From: Pseudomonas jessenii
Lineage (GTDB): Bacteria; Pseudomonadota; Gammaproteobacteria; Pseudomonadales; Pseudomonadaceae
Assembly (NCBI RefSeq): GCF_002236115.1
Contig: NZ_NIWT01000003.1
Location: forward strand, 248,001 to 312,000
Length of the DNA stretch: 64,000 nt
Direction: 5' to 3'
Shown here: positions 44,211 through 55,404 of the stretch, in pieces
Numbering within the stretch: position 1 is the stretch's first letter
Layout: each line of letters starts with the position of its first letter
Position numbers and translations under genes: made by a program
The notes under the pieces: generated by a model
What the model saw: only the letters and a program-made list of their open reading frames with translations
What the model was told of the DNA's origin: nothing
Databases searched by the model: none

Positions 44211-46175
44211 TCAAAGCCTGAAATGCCCCACCATCCCCTTCAGTTCAACCCCCAGTTGCGCCAGCTGAATACTCGACGCGGCATTGCCCTGCATCGCCAG
44301 CGATGACTGATCGGCACTGGCGCGAATACTGGTGACACTGCGGTTGATCTCCTCGGCCACCGAGCTCTGTTCCTCGGCTGCCGCGGCGATCTGCTGGTTC
44401 ATCTGCTGGATCAACGATACCGCCGCCGCAATGCTTCCCAGCGCACTCTCGGTCTGCAAGGCATCGCTGACCGCCAGCTTCACCAACTCGCCACTGCTCT
44501 GGATCTGCTGCACCGACGACTGCGCCGCCGAGCGCAAAGCGCTGACCAGGCGTTCGATTTCCTCGGTCGATTGCTGGGTTCGCTTGGCCAGCGCACGCAC
44601 CTCATCGGCCACCACTGCAAAGCCCCTGCCCTGCTCGCCGGCCCGGGCCGCCTCGATCGCCGCGTTCAACGCCAGCAGATTGGTTTGCTCCGCCACGCTT
44701 TTGATCACACTCAAGACCGTGCCGATGTTCTGGATTTCCGCACTGAGGCTTTCGATGCTCGAACTGGCCGAGGTGGCCGAGTCCGCCAACTGCTCGATCC
44801 GCGCCATGCTCTGGCGCACCACCTGCTGACCACTTTCGACCTTGCCGTCAGCGGTTTGCGCGGCCAGCGCAGCTTCCTCTGCATTACGCGCGACATCATG
44901 CACCGTGGCCGTCATCTGATTCATTGCGGTGGCGACCTGTTCGGTTTCCTCCTTCTGCGTGCTGACTTCGAGATTGGTCTGTTCAGTCACCGCCGACAAC
45001 GATTGGGCGGAAGTCGCCAACTGCTCGATACCCGACTGCAAGCCGCTGACTATATGGCTGAGCCCCGCGCCCATTTGTTGCATTGCCTGCATCAACTGGC
45101 CGATTTCGTCACGGCGGGTCACGTCAATGGTCGCACTCAAATCCCCTGAGGCAATCTGCTGCGCCACCTGAATCACACGGCGCAGCGGTGCCACGATCAA
45201 CCGGGTGATGATCCACGCGGCAACCAACCCAACCAGCAAGGCCAGGGCGGAAGAGCCAATGATCAGCAGCGAGTTCTTTTTCAGTTCAGCCTGCATCGCC
45301 AGGTCTTGCGCGACATAAGCCTGATCCACCCGCTCGACCACTTGGGCTGCGCGCTGGTGTAATTGTTGATAGACGGTTTTTTCCTGTTCCAGCAGGCCGG
45401 TGTACTCGGCGAGCTTGTCACTGAAACTGACGATATGACCCATCACCTCATTGAGGACGGTCTGGTAACCCTCGTCCTTGACCGTAGTCTTGAGCTGTTC
45501 GGCCTGGGCCAATGCCTGGCTGGCCTGTTCGATCTTGCCCTGCCCGGCGCTGTCGTCGCCTTTGCGGCTTTGATCCAGACGCACACGCGCTTCATTCATG
45601 GCTTGCAGCATCAAGCGTGAAACCTGGCTGACCTGGCTGGCCTGCTCGATGAATTGCGCACCGTCTTTGCCTTCGGAGTCTTTCAGCGTATAGGCGCCGT
45701 CATCGGTGAGCCCGGATTGCAATACATCAAGGTTATTGGCCACGCTGGACACCGACCAACTGGCCATTTCCAGCGCCAGGTCCTTGGCCTGGGTGAGCGA
45801 GACAAACTCGTCGAAGGCCTTGCGATAGGCTCCCAGGGACTGTTCGACATCATTCATCACCGGCACGTTGGCCGCAGACGCGGCCTTGAGCTGGCCGGCC
45901 AGGGCGATCAAGCCATCGACGCCCTCGTGCAGGGCATCGACGGTTTTCGGATTGCCGTGCAAGGCGTACTCCTGCTCCAGTAGCCGCACCTTGAGCAAAC
46001 CGCTGTTGAGCGATGACATTTGCTTGAGCCCATCGAAGCGCTGGCTGATGGTTTGCAGGGACCAAACGCCAATGCCCGCCACCAGCGCAGTCAACAACAG
46101 CACCAGGACAAACCCGACACCCAGTTTTTTCGCCATACCGAGGTTGGCAAAACGTCCTTGCACGGCCGATTTCAT
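44211..46175 (-). CDS. Methyl-accepting chemotaxis protein with a long helical sensor domain
   Basis: A 654-residue transmembrane chemoreceptor. Membrane helix 1 ([21 protein letters not shown]) is near residue 25. A periplasmic domain of about 260 residues, almost all helical, follows, then helix 2 ([21 protein letters not shown]) near 310, a HAMP domain and the signalling hairpin with the invariant tip [32 protein letters not shown]. The sensor length fits the helical bimodular (HBM) type, which in Pseudomonas binds organic acids; ligand is not determinable. Start at MKSAVQGRF has AGGGGA upstream; the longer frame adds no conserved sequence. Confidence 0.92.
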   Translation of the reverse strand: MKSAVQGRFANLGMAKKLGVGFVLVLLLTALVAGIGVWSLQTISQRFDGLKQMSSLNSGLLKVRLLEQEYALHGNPKTVDALHEGVDGLIALAGQLKAASAANVPVMNDVEQSLGAYRKAFDEFVSLTQAKDLALEMASWSVSSVANNLDVLQSGLTDDGAYTLKDSEGKDGAQFIEQASQVSQVSRLMLQAMNEARVRLDQSRKGDDSAGQGKIEQASQALAQAEQLKTTVKDEGYQTVLNEVMGHIVSFSDKLAEYTGLLEQEKTVYQQLHQRAAQVVERVDQAYVAQDLAMQAELKKNSLLIIGSSALALLVGLVAAWIITRLIVAPLRRVIQVAQQIASGDLSATIDVTRRDEIGQLMQAMQQMGAGLSHIVSGLQSGIEQLATSAQSLSAVTEQTNLEVSTQKEETEQVATAMNQMTATVHDVARNAEEAALAAQTADGKVESGQQVVRQSMARIEQLADSATSASSSIESLSAEIQNIGTVLSVIKSVAEQTNLLALNAAIEAARAGEQGRGFAVVADEVRALAKRTQQSTEEIERLVSALRSAAQSSVQQIQSSGELVKLAVSDALQTESALGSIAAAVSLIQQMNQQIAAAAEEQSSVAEEINRSVTSIRASADQSSLAMQGNAASSIQLAQLGVELKGMVGHFRL

Positions 46176-46283
46176 TGCACTTAGTCCCCTGCCAAAGTCT
46201 GTAGACGCAGATTCGCAACGGGCCAGTGGCAACACAAGGCTCTGGCTCCGGAATAATGGCAAAAAGCTACGTCAACGTCGTTT

Positions 46284-47669
46284 TCAGAACGCTTGAGGTC
46301 GATCCCGGGCAGTGGCCTGAAAGAACGCCCGGGCACGCGGATCGCAGGCATATGTCACGTTGATACGCTGCCAGTCACTGGCCTCACCCGAGGGGTTGAA
46401 GGCGGTCTTCGATGACAGCAGTACACCCAGGCGCCGTGCCTGGGTTCGCAGCTGATCGTAGTCGGACATTCGTGATCGCGCCCAGATGAACAGGCCTCCC
46501 GCCGGCTTGCCGAACACTTCCCATTCGGCATCTTCGAGCAATTGCAGCACCACCAGCCGGTCGCTGCTCAAGCGTTGGCGCTGACGCTGTACCAGTTTGC
46601 GGTAGGCACCATTAGCCAACAGGCACGCCAGCACCGATTCGCAAAATCGCGAGGCGCCCATGCCGCTGATCATCTTGACCTCGGCCAGACGTGTAATGAC
46701 TTCGGCATCGGCCACCACGAAACCGACCCGCAAGGAACTGCTGAGGGTCTTGGAAAAGCTGCCCACGTAGATCACATCGTCGTCCAGCGCAGCCAGTCGC
46801 ATACCGGAACCGCTGTGCAAATCCGCATAAACGTCGTCTTCGATCACCTGCACGCCGAAGGTCCTGGCCAGTTGCAGCACGCGGCGCGCCACCACCGGTG
46901 CAAGGCTGCTGCCGGTCGGGTTGTGATAGAAGCTATTGATGAACAGCCCTTGGGGGCGGTGTTTGACCAGCACCGACTCGAGCACCTCCACGTCCGGCCC
47001 GCGCGGTGTTCGCGGTATCTCGACCATGTGGATGCCGTGCAGCCTGAGCAGATCGAACAGCACCGGATAACCGGGACTCTCCACGATCACACAGTCACCG
47101 GCCTTGAACAGCGTCCGCACAATCAGGTCGAGCCCCTGACTGGCACCCGCCGTGGTCATGATCCGGTTGTCCTTTGCCCGAATATCCAGCTGCCTGAGGT
47201 GCTTGAGGATCTGTTGTCGCAAGGCTGGCAAACCCAGCGGCGTGCTGTAGTTGAACAGGCTGGCCGTGTCGGTACGACTGACTTGCCGAATCGCGTAAGT
47301 CAGATCGTCTGTCTCGCGCCAGCTTTCAGGCAGCCCGCCACAGCCCAGCCTCAACTCACTCGAAAAAGGCCCGTGATCGGGCTCCGCCCCCTCGAACCAC
47401 ACCGGCTCGTGCTTTGTACCTGTGGCCAATGCCGGATCGGCAACCGCATAGCCGGCTCCATGACCTGACACCAGCATTCCCTGTGTCACCAGGCGTTCAC
47501 AAGCCTGAGCGACGCTTAACTGACTGAGCAAATTGATCCGCGCGATCTGTCGCACCGAAGGCAGGCGCGTACCGGGCGATACCCCGCTGGAATGAAGCCA
47601 GCAGGTCAGCGCGTCAACAATTTGCTGTACGACGGGCACCAGCGCCTGTCGGTCGATTCTCAATTCCAT
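46284..47669 (-). CDS. MocR-type regulator (GntR DNA-binding domain fused to aminotransferase domain)
   Basis: A 461-residue fusion. Residues 1-75 form a GntR winged helix (PGTRLPSVRQIARINLLSQLSVAQACERLVTQGML). The rest is a class I/II aminotransferase fold with a PLP-binding lysine in YVGSFSKTLSSSLRVGF and the NPTG motif in YHNPTGSS. MocR proteins sense PLP or an amino compound and usually control a neighbouring gene. No amino acid exporter or metabolic partner is obvious next to it. Start at MELRIDRQ; a TTG two codons upstream is possible. Confidence 0.9.
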   Translation of the reverse strand: MELRIDRQALVPVVQQIVDALTCWLHSSGVSPGTRLPSVRQIARINLLSQLSVAQACERLVTQGMLVSGHGAGYAVADPALATGTKHEPVWFEGAEPDHGPFSSELRLGCGGLPESWRETDDLTYAIRQVSRTDTASLFNYSTPLGLPALRQQILKHLRQLDIRAKDNRIMTTAGASQGLDLIVRTLFKAGDCVIVESPGYPVLFDLLRLHGIHMVEIPRTPRGPDVEVLESVLVKHRPQGLFINSFYHNPTGSSLAPVVARRVLQLARTFGVQVIEDDVYADLHSGSGMRLAALDDDVIYVGSFSKTLSSSLRVGFVVADAEVITRLAEVKMISGMGASRFCESVLACLLANGAYRKLVQRQRQRLSSDRLVVLQLLEDAEWEVFGKPAGGLFIWARSRMSDYDQLRTQARRLGVLLSSKTAFNPSGEASDWQRINVTYACDPRARAFFQATARDRPQAF

Positions 47670-47810
47670 GAGCAAGCAAACCCCTGTTGATTTTGCGATA
47701 AGCAGTTAATCACAGGCGTACTCGAAGACTTGTGCGACAACGCCGCCAAAACCATTCGATCTAATCATTTGATACACATTGCCTGGCCCTTCAGCGGAAC
47801 CCAAAAAAAA

Positions 47811-47904
47811 CCTGTGGGAGCGAGCTTGCTCGCGATGGCGCGGAGCCAGCCAACATAGATGTCGACTGACACTCCGTCATCGCGAGCAAGCTTGCTCCCA
47901 CAGG
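47811..47904. repeat. REP doublet
   Basis: Head-to-head pair: CTGTGGGAGCGAGCTTGCTC and GAGCAAGCTTGCTCCCACAG; the right arm has AAGCTT in place of AAGCTC. Confidence 0.92.
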
Positions 47905-47935
47905 TTCGCAGTGTGTCTGGTATTGGTGTGTCGTG

Positions 47936-48697
47936 TTAAAACGCGGTAACGCCACCGTCCACGGCCAATGAGTGCCCCGTGGTGAATGCCGCGCCATCGC
48001 TGCACAGGTACAGCACCGCGCTGGCGATCTCTTCGACCTTGCCGATGCGACCGACCGGATGCATGGCGTTGGCGAACTCGCCTTTTTTCGGGTCGGCTTC
48101 ATAAGCGCGGCGGAACATATCCGTGTCGATCACCGCCGGACACACGGCGTTGACCCGGATTTTCTTCTTGGCATATTCGATGGCCGCCGACTTGGTCAGG
48201 CCGATCACCGCATGTTTAGAGGCTGCGTAGATGCTCATTTTCGGCGCCGCCCCAAGGCCGGCCACCGATGCCGTATTGACGATCGCACCGCCCCCTTGCG
48301 CCAGCAGCAACGGCAACTGGTATTTCATGCACAGCCAGACACCTTTGACATTGACGCCCATGATCGCGTCGAACTCGTCGAGCGTACCTTCGGCCAACTT
48401 GCCCTTCTCGATTTCGATGCCTGCATTGTTGAAGGCATAGTCGAGGCGACCGTAAGTATTGATCACCTCCCCCATCAGATTTTTTACATCGTTTTCCAAG
48501 GTAACGTTGCAGCGCACGAAGGTCGCTTCGCCACCGGCTGTACGAATCAGCGCCACCGTGCCCTCGCCGCCTGCCACGTCCATATCGGCCACTACTACCT
48601 TCAGGCCCTCGGCGGCAAATGCCTGGGCGGTCGCGCGGCCAATACCGGCCGCCCCGCCTGTCACCACGACCACCTTGCCAGAAAACGTCATGCTCAT
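47936..48697 (-). CDS. Short-chain dehydrogenase/reductase
   Basis: A 253-residue classical SDR. The cofactor motif is VTGGAAGIGRA, followed by NNAG near residue 90, the catalytic serine in NTASVAG, the tyrosine/lysine in YAASK and the C-terminal GHSLAVDGG. Aspartate at the end of beta-2 (VVADMDV) suggests NAD rather than NADP. The substrate is unknown. It is divergent from the next oxidoreductase gene. Confidence 0.92.
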   Translation of the reverse strand: MSMTFSGKVVVVTGGAAGIGRATAQAFAAEGLKVVVADMDVAGGEGTVALIRTAGGEATFVRCNVTLENDVKNLMGEVINTYGRLDYAFNNAGIEIEKGKLAEGTLDEFDAIMGVNVKGVWLCMKYQLPLLLAQGGGAIVNTASVAGLGAAPKMSIYAASKHAVIGLTKSAAIEYAKKKIRVNAVCPAVIDTDMFRRAYEADPKKGEFANAMHPVGRIGKVEEIASAVLYLCSDGAAFTTGHSLAVDGGVTAF

Positions 48698-48935
48698 TTT
48701 GTTATGCCCTCAAAAAGAAGAATGCGGGGAATCACGTAGGACCAGTCTAGCCATGGAGGTCTTGAACACGGCAGCACTATCAAGGCTCCGGTTGGGCGCC
48801 CATGAGTTGCAGTGATGGAACTGCCGTACCAACTATCACTGCACTGGATCAACCTGCATTCGCCGCATCAGCCGAACTTGCAGCATCGTCGCTGACCGGC
48901 TATCAACAAAGCTTCATTCAACTTGAGTGCCTGCC

Positions 48936-49940
48936 ATGACCTCCCAGACCAATCGCCAATTCCTGCTCGCCAAACGTCCGGTTGGCGCGGCGACCCGCGA
49001 GACATTCACCTACCAGGAAGTACCGGTCGGCGAGCCGGCGGCGGGTCAGATACTGGTCGAAAACCAATACCTGTCCCTGGATCCGGCCATGCGTGGATGG
49101 ATGAACGAGGGCAAGTCCTACATCCCGCCGGTCGGGCTCGGCGAAGTCATGCGCGCCTTGGGTGTGGGCAAAGTCATTGCGTCGAACAACCCGGGGTTCG
49201 CGGTCGGGGATTACGTCAACGGCGCCCTGGGTGTGCAGGATTTCTTCCTCGGCGAACCCCGAGGCTTCTACAAGGTCGATCCGAAACTGGCACCGCTGCC
49301 ACGTTACCTGTCCGCGCTGGGCATGACCGGGATGACGGCGTACTTCGCCCTGCTCGACGTCGGCGCTCCGAAGGCCGGTGACACCGTGGTGCTGTCGGGC
49401 GCGGCGGGCGCCGTGGGCAGCATTGCCGGGCAGATCGCCAAGATCAAAGGGTGCCGGGTGGTTGGCATCGCCGGTGGCGCCGACAAGTGCAAGTTCCTGA
49501 TCGATGAACTGGGTTTCGATGGCGCTATCGACTACAAGAGCGAAGACGTCCTCGCCGGCCTCAAGCGCGAGTGCCCGAAGGGTGTCGACGTGTATTTCGA
49601 TAACGTGGGTGGCGACATTCTCGACGCGGTGTTGAGCCGCCTGAACATGAAGGCGCGGGTGGTGATTTGCGGTGCCATCAGCCAGTACAACAACAAGGAA
49701 GCGGTCAAAGGACCGGCCAATTACCTGTCACTGCTGGTCAACCGCGCGCGCATGGAAGGTTTTGTGGTGATGGACTACGCCGCCCAATACGCCAGCGCAG
49801 CCCAGGAAATGGCCGGCTGGATGGCCAAGGGGCAGCTCAAGAGCAAGGAAGATATTGTCGAAGGACTGGAGACTTTCCCGGAGACGCTGATGAAATTGTT
49901 CAGCGGCGAGAACTTCGGGAAGTTGGTGTTGAAGGTCTAA
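48936..49940 (+). CDS. NADP-dependent medium-chain oxidoreductase (zinc-free, CurA-like)
   Basis: A 334-residue MDR-family enzyme without zinc-binding cysteines. The N-terminal GroES-like part has QYLSLDPAMRGWM, and the Rossmann fold has VVLSGAAGAVGSIAGQIAKIKG. Relatives reduce double bonds of enones such as curcumin or leukotriene derivatives. ATG at 48936 is preferred; an in-frame GTG is three codons upstream. Confidence 0.9.
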   Translation: MTSQTNRQFLLAKRPVGAATRETFTYQEVPVGEPAAGQILVENQYLSLDPAMRGWMNEGKSYIPPVGLGEVMRALGVGKVIASNNPGFAVGDYVNGALGVQDFFLGEPRGFYKVDPKLAPLPRYLSALGMTGMTAYFALLDVGAPKAGDTVVLSGAAGAVGSIAGQIAKIKGCRVVGIAGGADKCKFLIDELGFDGAIDYKSEDVLAGLKRECPKGVDVYFDNVGGDILDAVLSRLNMKARVVICGAISQYNNKEAVKGPANYLSLLVNRARMEGFVVMDYAAQYASAAQEMAGWMAKGQLKSKEDIVEGLETFPETLMKLFSGENFGKLVLKV

Positions 49941-49968
49941 CCCGATATTTAGACTCACCCAAAAACCA

Positions 49969-50060
49969 CTGTGGGAGCGAGCTTGCTCGCGATAGCGGAG
50001 TGTCAGGCAACATTGATGTCACTGATCCTCCCCCATCGCGAGCAAGCTCGCTCCCACAGG
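49969..50060. repeat. REP doublet
   Basis: Head-to-head pair: CTGTGGGAGCGAGCTTGCTC and GAGCAAGCTCGCTCCCACAG. Lies between convergent genes. Confidence 0.92.
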
Positions 50061-50071
50061 TTTAGCGGTGT

Positions 50072-50770
50072 TTAGGCCAGTTCAGCCACAACCGACGCCA
50101 ATGCCTTGGCTGGATCCGCCGCCTGGCTGATCGGACGGCCGATCACCAGATAGTCGGAACCGGCATCCAGCGCCTGACGTGGCGTCAGAATGCGGCGCTG
50201 ATCGTCCTGGGCGCTGCCCGCCGGACGAATCCCCGGGGTCACCAGTTGCAGCGACGGGTGCGCCGCTTTCAGTGCCTGGGCTTCGAGGGCCGAGCACACC
50301 AGGCCGTCCATCCCGGCTTTTTCCGCCAGGGCGGCCAGGCGCAGCACCTGCTCCTGTGGCTCGATGTCCAGGCCGATGCCCGCCAGGTCTTCACGCTCCA
50401 TGCTGGTCAACACGGTCACGCCGATCAGCAGTGGTTTAGGACCGGTGCGCTGATCCAGCACTTCACGGCACGCAGCCATCATGCGCAGGCCGCCGGAGCA
50501 ATGCACGTTAACCATCCACACGCCCATTTCAGCAGCCGCCTTGACGGCCATCGCGGTGGTGTTCGGGATGTCGTGGAACTTGAGGTCCAGGAACACTTCG
50601 AAACCCTTGTCGCGCAGGGTGCCGACGATTTCCGAGGCGCAGCTGGTGAACAGTTCCTTGCCGACTTTGACCCGGCACAGCTTCGGGTCCAACTGATCGG
50701 CCAGCTTCAGTGCGGCGTCACGGGTAGGGAAATCCAGGGCGACGATGATGGGAGTCTGGCAGGCGGACAT
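50072..50770 (-). CDS. pyrF: Orotidine 5'-phosphate decarboxylase
   Basis: A 232-residue enzyme for the last step of UMP synthesis. [14 protein letters not shown] is at the N-terminus, the catalytic [10 protein letters not shown] is near residue 60, and the phosphate-binding VTPGIRP and DYLVIGRPI segments lie near the C-terminus. Start at MSACQTPI, where conservation begins. Confidence 0.96.
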   Translation of the reverse strand: MSACQTPIIVALDFPTRDAALKLADQLDPKLCRVKVGKELFTSCASEIVGTLRDKGFEVFLDLKFHDIPNTTAMAVKAAAEMGVWMVNVHCSGGLRMMAACREVLDQRTGPKPLLIGVTVLTSMEREDLAGIGLDIEPQEQVLRLAALAEKAGMDGLVCSALEAQALKAAHPSLQLVTPGIRPAGSAQDDQRRILTPRQALDAGSDYLVIGRPISQAADPAKALASVVAELA

Positions 50771-50983
50771 GAGTGGGCTCTCAGGCAAGTCGAAATCGGC
50801 GCGCATTGTAGCGGAACCAGCGCCGCTGCGGGACCCGATGATCGGTAAATCGTCGCGACGGCTCAGGCAAGACTAGCCCTTGAGGCCATTGTGTCGAGTT
50901 CAATACACACACGACACGCCCGCAACACCCTGACCCGCAACCCTCGGCAACCACAACGGGTCCCTACAACAGCACTTCCCGCC

Positions 50984-52039
50984 TCAGGGCCGGCGATCTT
51001 CACCCCGTGCCTGGGTCGTGCTCCAGTCGATCAACAGGCTGTAGGCCACCGCCAGCAATGTCGGGCCGATGAACAGGCCGATAAAGCCAAAGGCAATCAA
51101 CCCGCCAAACACCCCAAGCAGCACAATGACCAGCGGCAGGTTGCCGCCACGGCTGATCAGGTACGGTTTGAGCACGTTGTCGACACCGCTGATGATGAAT
51201 GTGCCCCAGATCCCGAGGAATATGGCCATCCCGTACTCGCCTTTCCAGACCAGCCACGCGGTCGCCGGAATCCACACCAGCGGCGGGCCCATCGGGATCA
51301 GGCTGAGCATGAACGTCACGATGCCAAGCACCAGCGCACCCGGTACGCCGGCAATCAGGAACCCGATCAGCGCCAGGATCGCCTGGGCCGCCGCAGTGCC
51401 GATCACACCGTTCACCACCCGCTGTACTGTGCCCGCCACCAGCTCAATGTAGTAGCCGGCCCGTTGACCGATCAGCCGCTCCAGCAGTGTGTGTACAAAT
51501 GCCGCCAGGCGCGGCCCGTCACGATAGAAAAAGAACACGAAGACGACGCTCAGGGTCAGTTCGAGAATACCGCCGCCGATCTGCGCGCTGCGCGCCAGCA
51601 ACCAGTTACCCACCTGCCCCAGATAAGGCTTGAGCGACACCATCATCGCCGCGCCCTGCTCGTCGATGCTGTTCCAGATCCCTACCAGCCGCCCGCCCAC
51701 CAGGGGAATCGAACCCAGCCACAGCGGCGCTTCGGGAAGCCCCTCAACCTGTGCATCCTTGATGAATGCCGTGGCATCGCGCACATGATCGGCAAGGTTG
51801 AAACCCAGCCACACCAAGGGTGCCGCTACCAACACCATCCAGCCCAGCGTCAGCAATGCCGCCGCCAGCGACTCGCGGCCATTGAGCCAACGGGTCAGCA
51901 AGCGCATCAGCGGCCAACTGGCAAACGCCAGGACCGCGCCCCAGAACATCGCCGACCAGAACGGCGCCATCACCCAGAAGCTCGCGCCGAACAACGCCAC
52001 GAGCAGGATCTGCACCAACAGGCGATCGTTATTGATCAT
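50984..52039 (-). CDS. AI-2E family transporter
   Basis: A 351-residue membrane protein with about eight helices, including two at the N-terminus and a C-terminal group (LVLGIVTFMLSLIPMGPPLVWIPA, LPLVIVLLGVFGGLIAFGFIGLFIGPTLLAV). The GPPLVWIPA and GLFIGP motifs are family hallmarks. The family is named for autoinducer-2 export, but many members are sodium/proton antiporters or of unknown function, so substrate should not be assumed. Confidence 0.9.
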   Translation of the reverse strand: MINNDRLLVQILLVALFGASFWVMAPFWSAMFWGAVLAFASWPLMRLLTRWLNGRESLAAALLTLGWMVLVAAPLVWLGFNLADHVRDATAFIKDAQVEGLPEAPLWLGSIPLVGGRLVGIWNSIDEQGAAMMVSLKPYLGQVGNWLLARSAQIGGGILELTLSVVFVFFFYRDGPRLAAFVHTLLERLIGQRAGYYIELVAGTVQRVVNGVIGTAAAQAILALIGFLIAGVPGALVLGIVTFMLSLIPMGPPLVWIPATAWLVWKGEYGMAIFLGIWGTFIISGVDNVLKPYLISRGGNLPLVIVLLGVFGGLIAFGFIGLFIGPTLLAVAYSLLIDWSTTQARGEDRRP

Positions 52040-52108
52040 TAAAAGTCTCGAAAAAGTCAGTCAGCAAAAGAGTAGGCGAACGCGACGTACACGCTCGCCC
52101 GGTACAGC

Positions 52109-52927
52109 CTAGCGCAATAGCTCGATGTGCAGGCCAGAGCCTTCGGCACTACCGGTTTCCAGCCGCGCGGCACGCACGCCCTGGCCAATCAGGGCCTGAC
52201 GCCAGGCTTCGGCGTTCGCTCCGGAAATGCTGACCCGCAAGGTGGTGTCCAGATTCAGTCCGCGAGAAATCAAGCGGAGCCAGGTCTCGTCAGGTGCGCT
52301 GTTCAACGTGGCAAAATCAAGTTCGCCGGTGCTCTTGAGTTCACGCAGCAAGGTCGCGGAGGTCGGTAACAACTCGCCCAGCGGTGTCGAAGCCTCGAAC
52401 TGTTCGACATGCAGGTAGGCTTTGCGATTACCGCGGGTGATGCTGTACAGCGCAACGAGCGTGTTGTCCCTTGGAGCAGCAAGTCGCAGCAACAAATAGG
52501 CTTGCTGATCGTCGGCGCCATACAGCTTGGCGTTGCCAAAGACCTGGTTGGCCCAGAGGCTGCTTTCACCGCAATCGCGCGCCTGGCACCAGAAGAGCAA
52601 CCCGGCGTCCTGCTGTTGCAAAGCCTCGCGGGCAGCGGTGAACGCCTCGATGGATGAATGCTCCGAGGGTAATTCGTAGGTCACCGAAGTGACGTTGCCG
52701 CGGGCACTGACCTGGCCGTCGAATCGTAACTGGCCACTGATTTTACGGATCGAGCCCAACGGGTAGATCCGCTCCAGTTCGGCGGCGGGGCGATAGTCGA
52801 CAATCTGGGCGTCGACCATGCGCGGCACTATCGGCAGGTCCTGACTGCCCGGAACATCGGCGGCGAATAACAAGGGACTGAAACTGCACAGCACCAGCAA
52901 ACTGAATGAACGCATGGATAGACTCAT
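52109..52927 (-). CDS. DUF4892 exported protein
   Basis: A 272-residue protein with a signal peptide ([21 protein letters not shown]). The mature part contains two cysteines ([20 protein letters not shown]) and matches my recollection of DUF4892. No enzyme motif is seen; it is probably periplasmic or outer-membrane associated. It overlaps the downstream end of the GST gene by four bases, so they are co-transcribed. Confidence 0.82.
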   Translation of the reverse strand: MSLSMRSFSLLVLCSFSPLLFAADVPGSQDLPIVPRMVDAQIVDYRPAAELERIYPLGSIRKISGQLRFDGQVSARGNVTSVTYELPSEHSSIEAFTAAREALQQQDAGLLFWCQARDCGESSLWANQVFGNAKLYGADDQQAYLLLRLAAPRDNTLVALYSITRGNRKAYLHVEQFEASTPLGELLPTSATLLRELKSTGELDFATLNSAPDETWLRLISRGLNLDTTLRVSISGANAEAWRQALIGQGVRAARLETGSAEGSGLHIELLR

Positions 52928-53583
52928 CGGATCAGCATGGCCTGGGCGCCCTTGATAATACTGGCTTCATCGGCGCGTTTCGGTACTTGCAGGCCACGCT
53001 GCACCGCCGGCCGGTCCTCCATGGTTGCCATCCAGCGTTGCAACGCCGTCAAGCCTTCCACCGAGACGCCCGACCACTCGTAGCCGCGCACCCAGGGAAA
53101 GGTGGCAATGTCGGCAATGCTGTACTGATCGGCGAGGAACTCCACGCTTTGCAACCGCGTGTCGAGCACTTCGTAGAGGCGACGGGTTTCATGCTGATAC
53201 CGGTCGATGGCACCCTGGAGTTTTTCCGGAAAGTAGCGGAAGAACACGTTGGCCTGGCCCTGCATCGGGCCGATGCCCCCCATCTGGAACATCAGCCACT
53301 GCAATACCAGCGAACGCCCCTTCGGGTCCGATGGCATCAGTTTGCCGGTCTGTTCAGCGAGGTAAATCAGGATGGCGCCTGACTCGAACACGGCGAAATC
53401 GCCATTGGCGCGGTCGACAATCGCCGGAATCCGGCCATTGGGGTTGATCTTGAGGAAGTCCGCGGACTTCTGCTCCTTTTTGTCGAAACTCAAGGCATGC
53501 ACCGTGTAGGGCAGGCCGAGTTCCTCGAGCACGATAGAGACCTTGTGGCCATTCGGGGTCGCAGCGGTGTAGAGATCTATCAT
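52924..53583 (-). CDS. Glutathione S-transferase family protein, YfcG/Ure2p-like
   Basis: A 219-residue [21 protein letters not shown] at the N-terminus is the nu-class pattern in which Thr/Asn of TPNG contact glutathione. [11 protein letters not shown] and [17 protein letters not shown] complete the glutathione site. YfcG has disulfide reductase activity. The helical C-terminal domain has [12 protein letters not shown]. Start at [12 protein letters not shown]. Confidence 0.9.
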   Translation of the reverse strand: MIDLYTAATPNGHKVSIVLEELGLPYTVHALSFDKKEQKSADFLKINPNGRIPAIVDRANGDFAVFESGAILIYLAEQTGKLMPSDPKGRSLVLQWLMFQMGGIGPMQGQANVFFRYFPEKLQGAIDRYQHETRRLYEVLDTRLQSVEFLADQYSIADIATFPWVRGYEWSGVSVEGLTALQRWMATMEDRPAVQRGLQVPKRADEASIIKGAQAMLIR

Positions 53584-53633
53584 GGTTGTCTCCCTTTTCA
53601 ACCCGCCAAGCCTCGACAGTTGCCCGGCGCAAG

Positions 53634-54488
53634 TCAAGGAATGGCGAAAAACCGATTGAAACAGTCTGCGACAAGATCGGCACCAGACTCATCATTGAGG
53701 TGCAAATGGTGGCCGCCTGGCAGCTGTTCCCGGCTAAAGGGTAGACGCTCCAGCAACTCTGGGTGTTTGGCGAGCATGCCGTCGGCGGCAACCACCAGTG
53801 TTGCAGGACACTTGACCCGCTGGACGAAGGCCATGGCCTGTTCGGTGGTAAGGCGTAGCGGCGATGGCAGTGTGAGGCGATTGTCGGTGCGCCAGGTGTA
53901 ACCGCCCGGCACCGGCATCAGGCCACGCTGCGCCAGCAGTTCTGCGGCCTCGCGGCTGACCGCCACCAGGCCTTTCATGCGCGCTTCGACGGCTCGGTCG
54001 AGGGTGTCGTAGACCGGTTTGCGCTTTTCCCGCAGATCCAGTTGCGCCTGCAGGGCCATGCCCATGCGCTCGGCAGCGTTTTCACCTTTGTCTGTAGGAG
54101 GAATGATGCCGTCGATCAACGCCAGGTGGGTAACCCGCTCGGGCATCGACCCGGCGATGATCAACGAAGCAATGGCGCCCATCGAATGCCCCATCAGCGC
54201 AAACCTGCGCAGTCCAAGCTGGTCGGCCACTTGCAGCACATCGTGGGCATAGTCCCACATGGCGTAACCGGCTCCCGGCGGGCGATGCCCGGAATGACCG
54301 TGACCGGCCATGTCCAGGGCGATGATGCGCAGGCCTTTAAGCTTCGGCGCCAGACGGGCAAAACTGTTGGCGTTGTCCAGCCAGCCATGCAGGGCAATGA
54401 CCGGCAATCCGTCTTCAGGACCGAACAGGTGCGCCGCCAGTTCGATGTGCGGCAGGCTCAGGCGGACCTCTTCGACGACGTGGTTCAT
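53634..54488 (-). CDS. Alpha/beta hydrolase
   Basis: A 284-residue hydrolase. [12 protein letters not shown] forms the oxyanion region, the nucleophile elbow is GHSMGAIAS near residue 100, and the terminal histidine is in GGHHLHL. It is cytoplasmic with no signal peptide. The gene overlaps the next hydrolase by four bases, indicating one operon. The substrate is unknown; esters or thioesters are likely. Confidence 0.88.
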   Translation of the reverse strand: MNHVVEEVRLSLPHIELAAHLFGPEDGLPVIALHGWLDNANSFARLAPKLKGLRIIALDMAGHGHSGHRPPGAGYAMWDYAHDVLQVADQLGLRRFALMGHSMGAIASLIIAGSMPERVTHLALIDGIIPPTDKGENAAERMGMALQAQLDLREKRKPVYDTLDRAVEARMKGLVAVSREAAELLAQRGLMPVPGGYTWRTDNRLTLPSPLRLTTEQAMAFVQRVKCPATLVVAADGMLAKHPELLERLPFSREQLPGGHHLHLNDESGADLVADCFNRFFAIP

Positions 54489-55291
54489 GCGCAATCCTGT
54501 TGTCGACGGCCGCCCCAACGGTAGAACAGGCCTTTGAGCATGTCAGCGGTATCAAGGGGACGTTCGAGCGGAAACATGTGGCCACCAGGCATGGTCAACG
54601 ACTCGCCCAACGGCAGGCGGTCGACCGAACTGGCGTGATGGCGCATCACCACGCGGCTGTTGTGCCCGCGTACTACCGCCAGCGGCACTTGCAACTGCCG
54701 GGTGCTGCCCGGGCTGGTGTGCGGCACACCGCGATAGATGCTGATTTCCGTGGCCGGGTCGAACCGCAGGCGCAACTTGTCGCCGACCTGATGCAAGCCG
54801 TGTTGCAGGTAGGCATCGAAACATTCCGGGTCGAAGCCACGAAACAGGGTTTTTCCGGCGAAATACTTCCGGGCGCTTTCCAGGTCGGCGAATTCTTCAC
54901 GGCGGCCCAGGGTACGCCCGGCCGGGGTCAAGCGGTCGATGAAACCAAAGCGTTTGGCCGCCCGTATGACCCATTGATCGGTCCGGGTCAGCACTGGCGA
55001 GTCGAGCATCACCACGCCGCGATACAACTCGGGGCAACGCAAGGCCGCATGCAGGTGCAACACGCCACCGAAGGAGTGACCGACGCCCCACACGGGTTCG
55101 GCCTGTTGTTGCAGGTGATGGATCAGCTCATCCACCAGGTTGTACCAATTGTCGTCCGCCGGGAAACGCGGGTCGTGGGCGTGCTGCTCCAGATGCGTCA
55201 CCTGAAACTCGGGTGCCAGCGCCGCAAACAACTTGCCGTAGGTCCCCGAAGGAAATCCATTGGCGTGGGCGAAAAAGATCTGTTGCGACAT
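54485..55291 (-). CDS. Alpha/beta hydrolase
   Basis: A 268-residue hydrolase with FAHANGFPSGTYGKLFAAL at the N-terminus, the nucleophile elbow GHSFGGVLH near residue 74 and a final histidine in PGGHMFPLERP. It belongs to a different subgroup from the overlapping downstream hydrolase. Start at MSQQIFFAHANG; the longer frame lacks conserved sequence. Confidence 0.88.
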   Translation of the reverse strand: MSQQIFFAHANGFPSGTYGKLFAALAPEFQVTHLEQHAHDPRFPADDNWYNLVDELIHHLQQQAEPVWGVGHSFGGVLHLHAALRCPELYRGVVMLDSPVLTRTDQWVIRAAKRFGFIDRLTPAGRTLGRREEFADLESARKYFAGKTLFRGFDPECFDAYLQHGLHQVGDKLRLRFDPATEISIYRGVPHTSPGSTRQLQVPLAVVRGHNSRVVMRHHASSVDRLPLGESLTMPGGHMFPLERPLDTADMLKGLFYRWGGRRQQDCA

Positions 55292-55404
55292 ACCTGCAAA
55301 TCCATGAGCGAGAACAGGCGTAGATTGTCCGCAAGACCGCGTCCTACAGCAATGACCGTAACTGACAGGAATGATGACAGTCCGGTCAAAGCTATGGTTT
55401 TGGT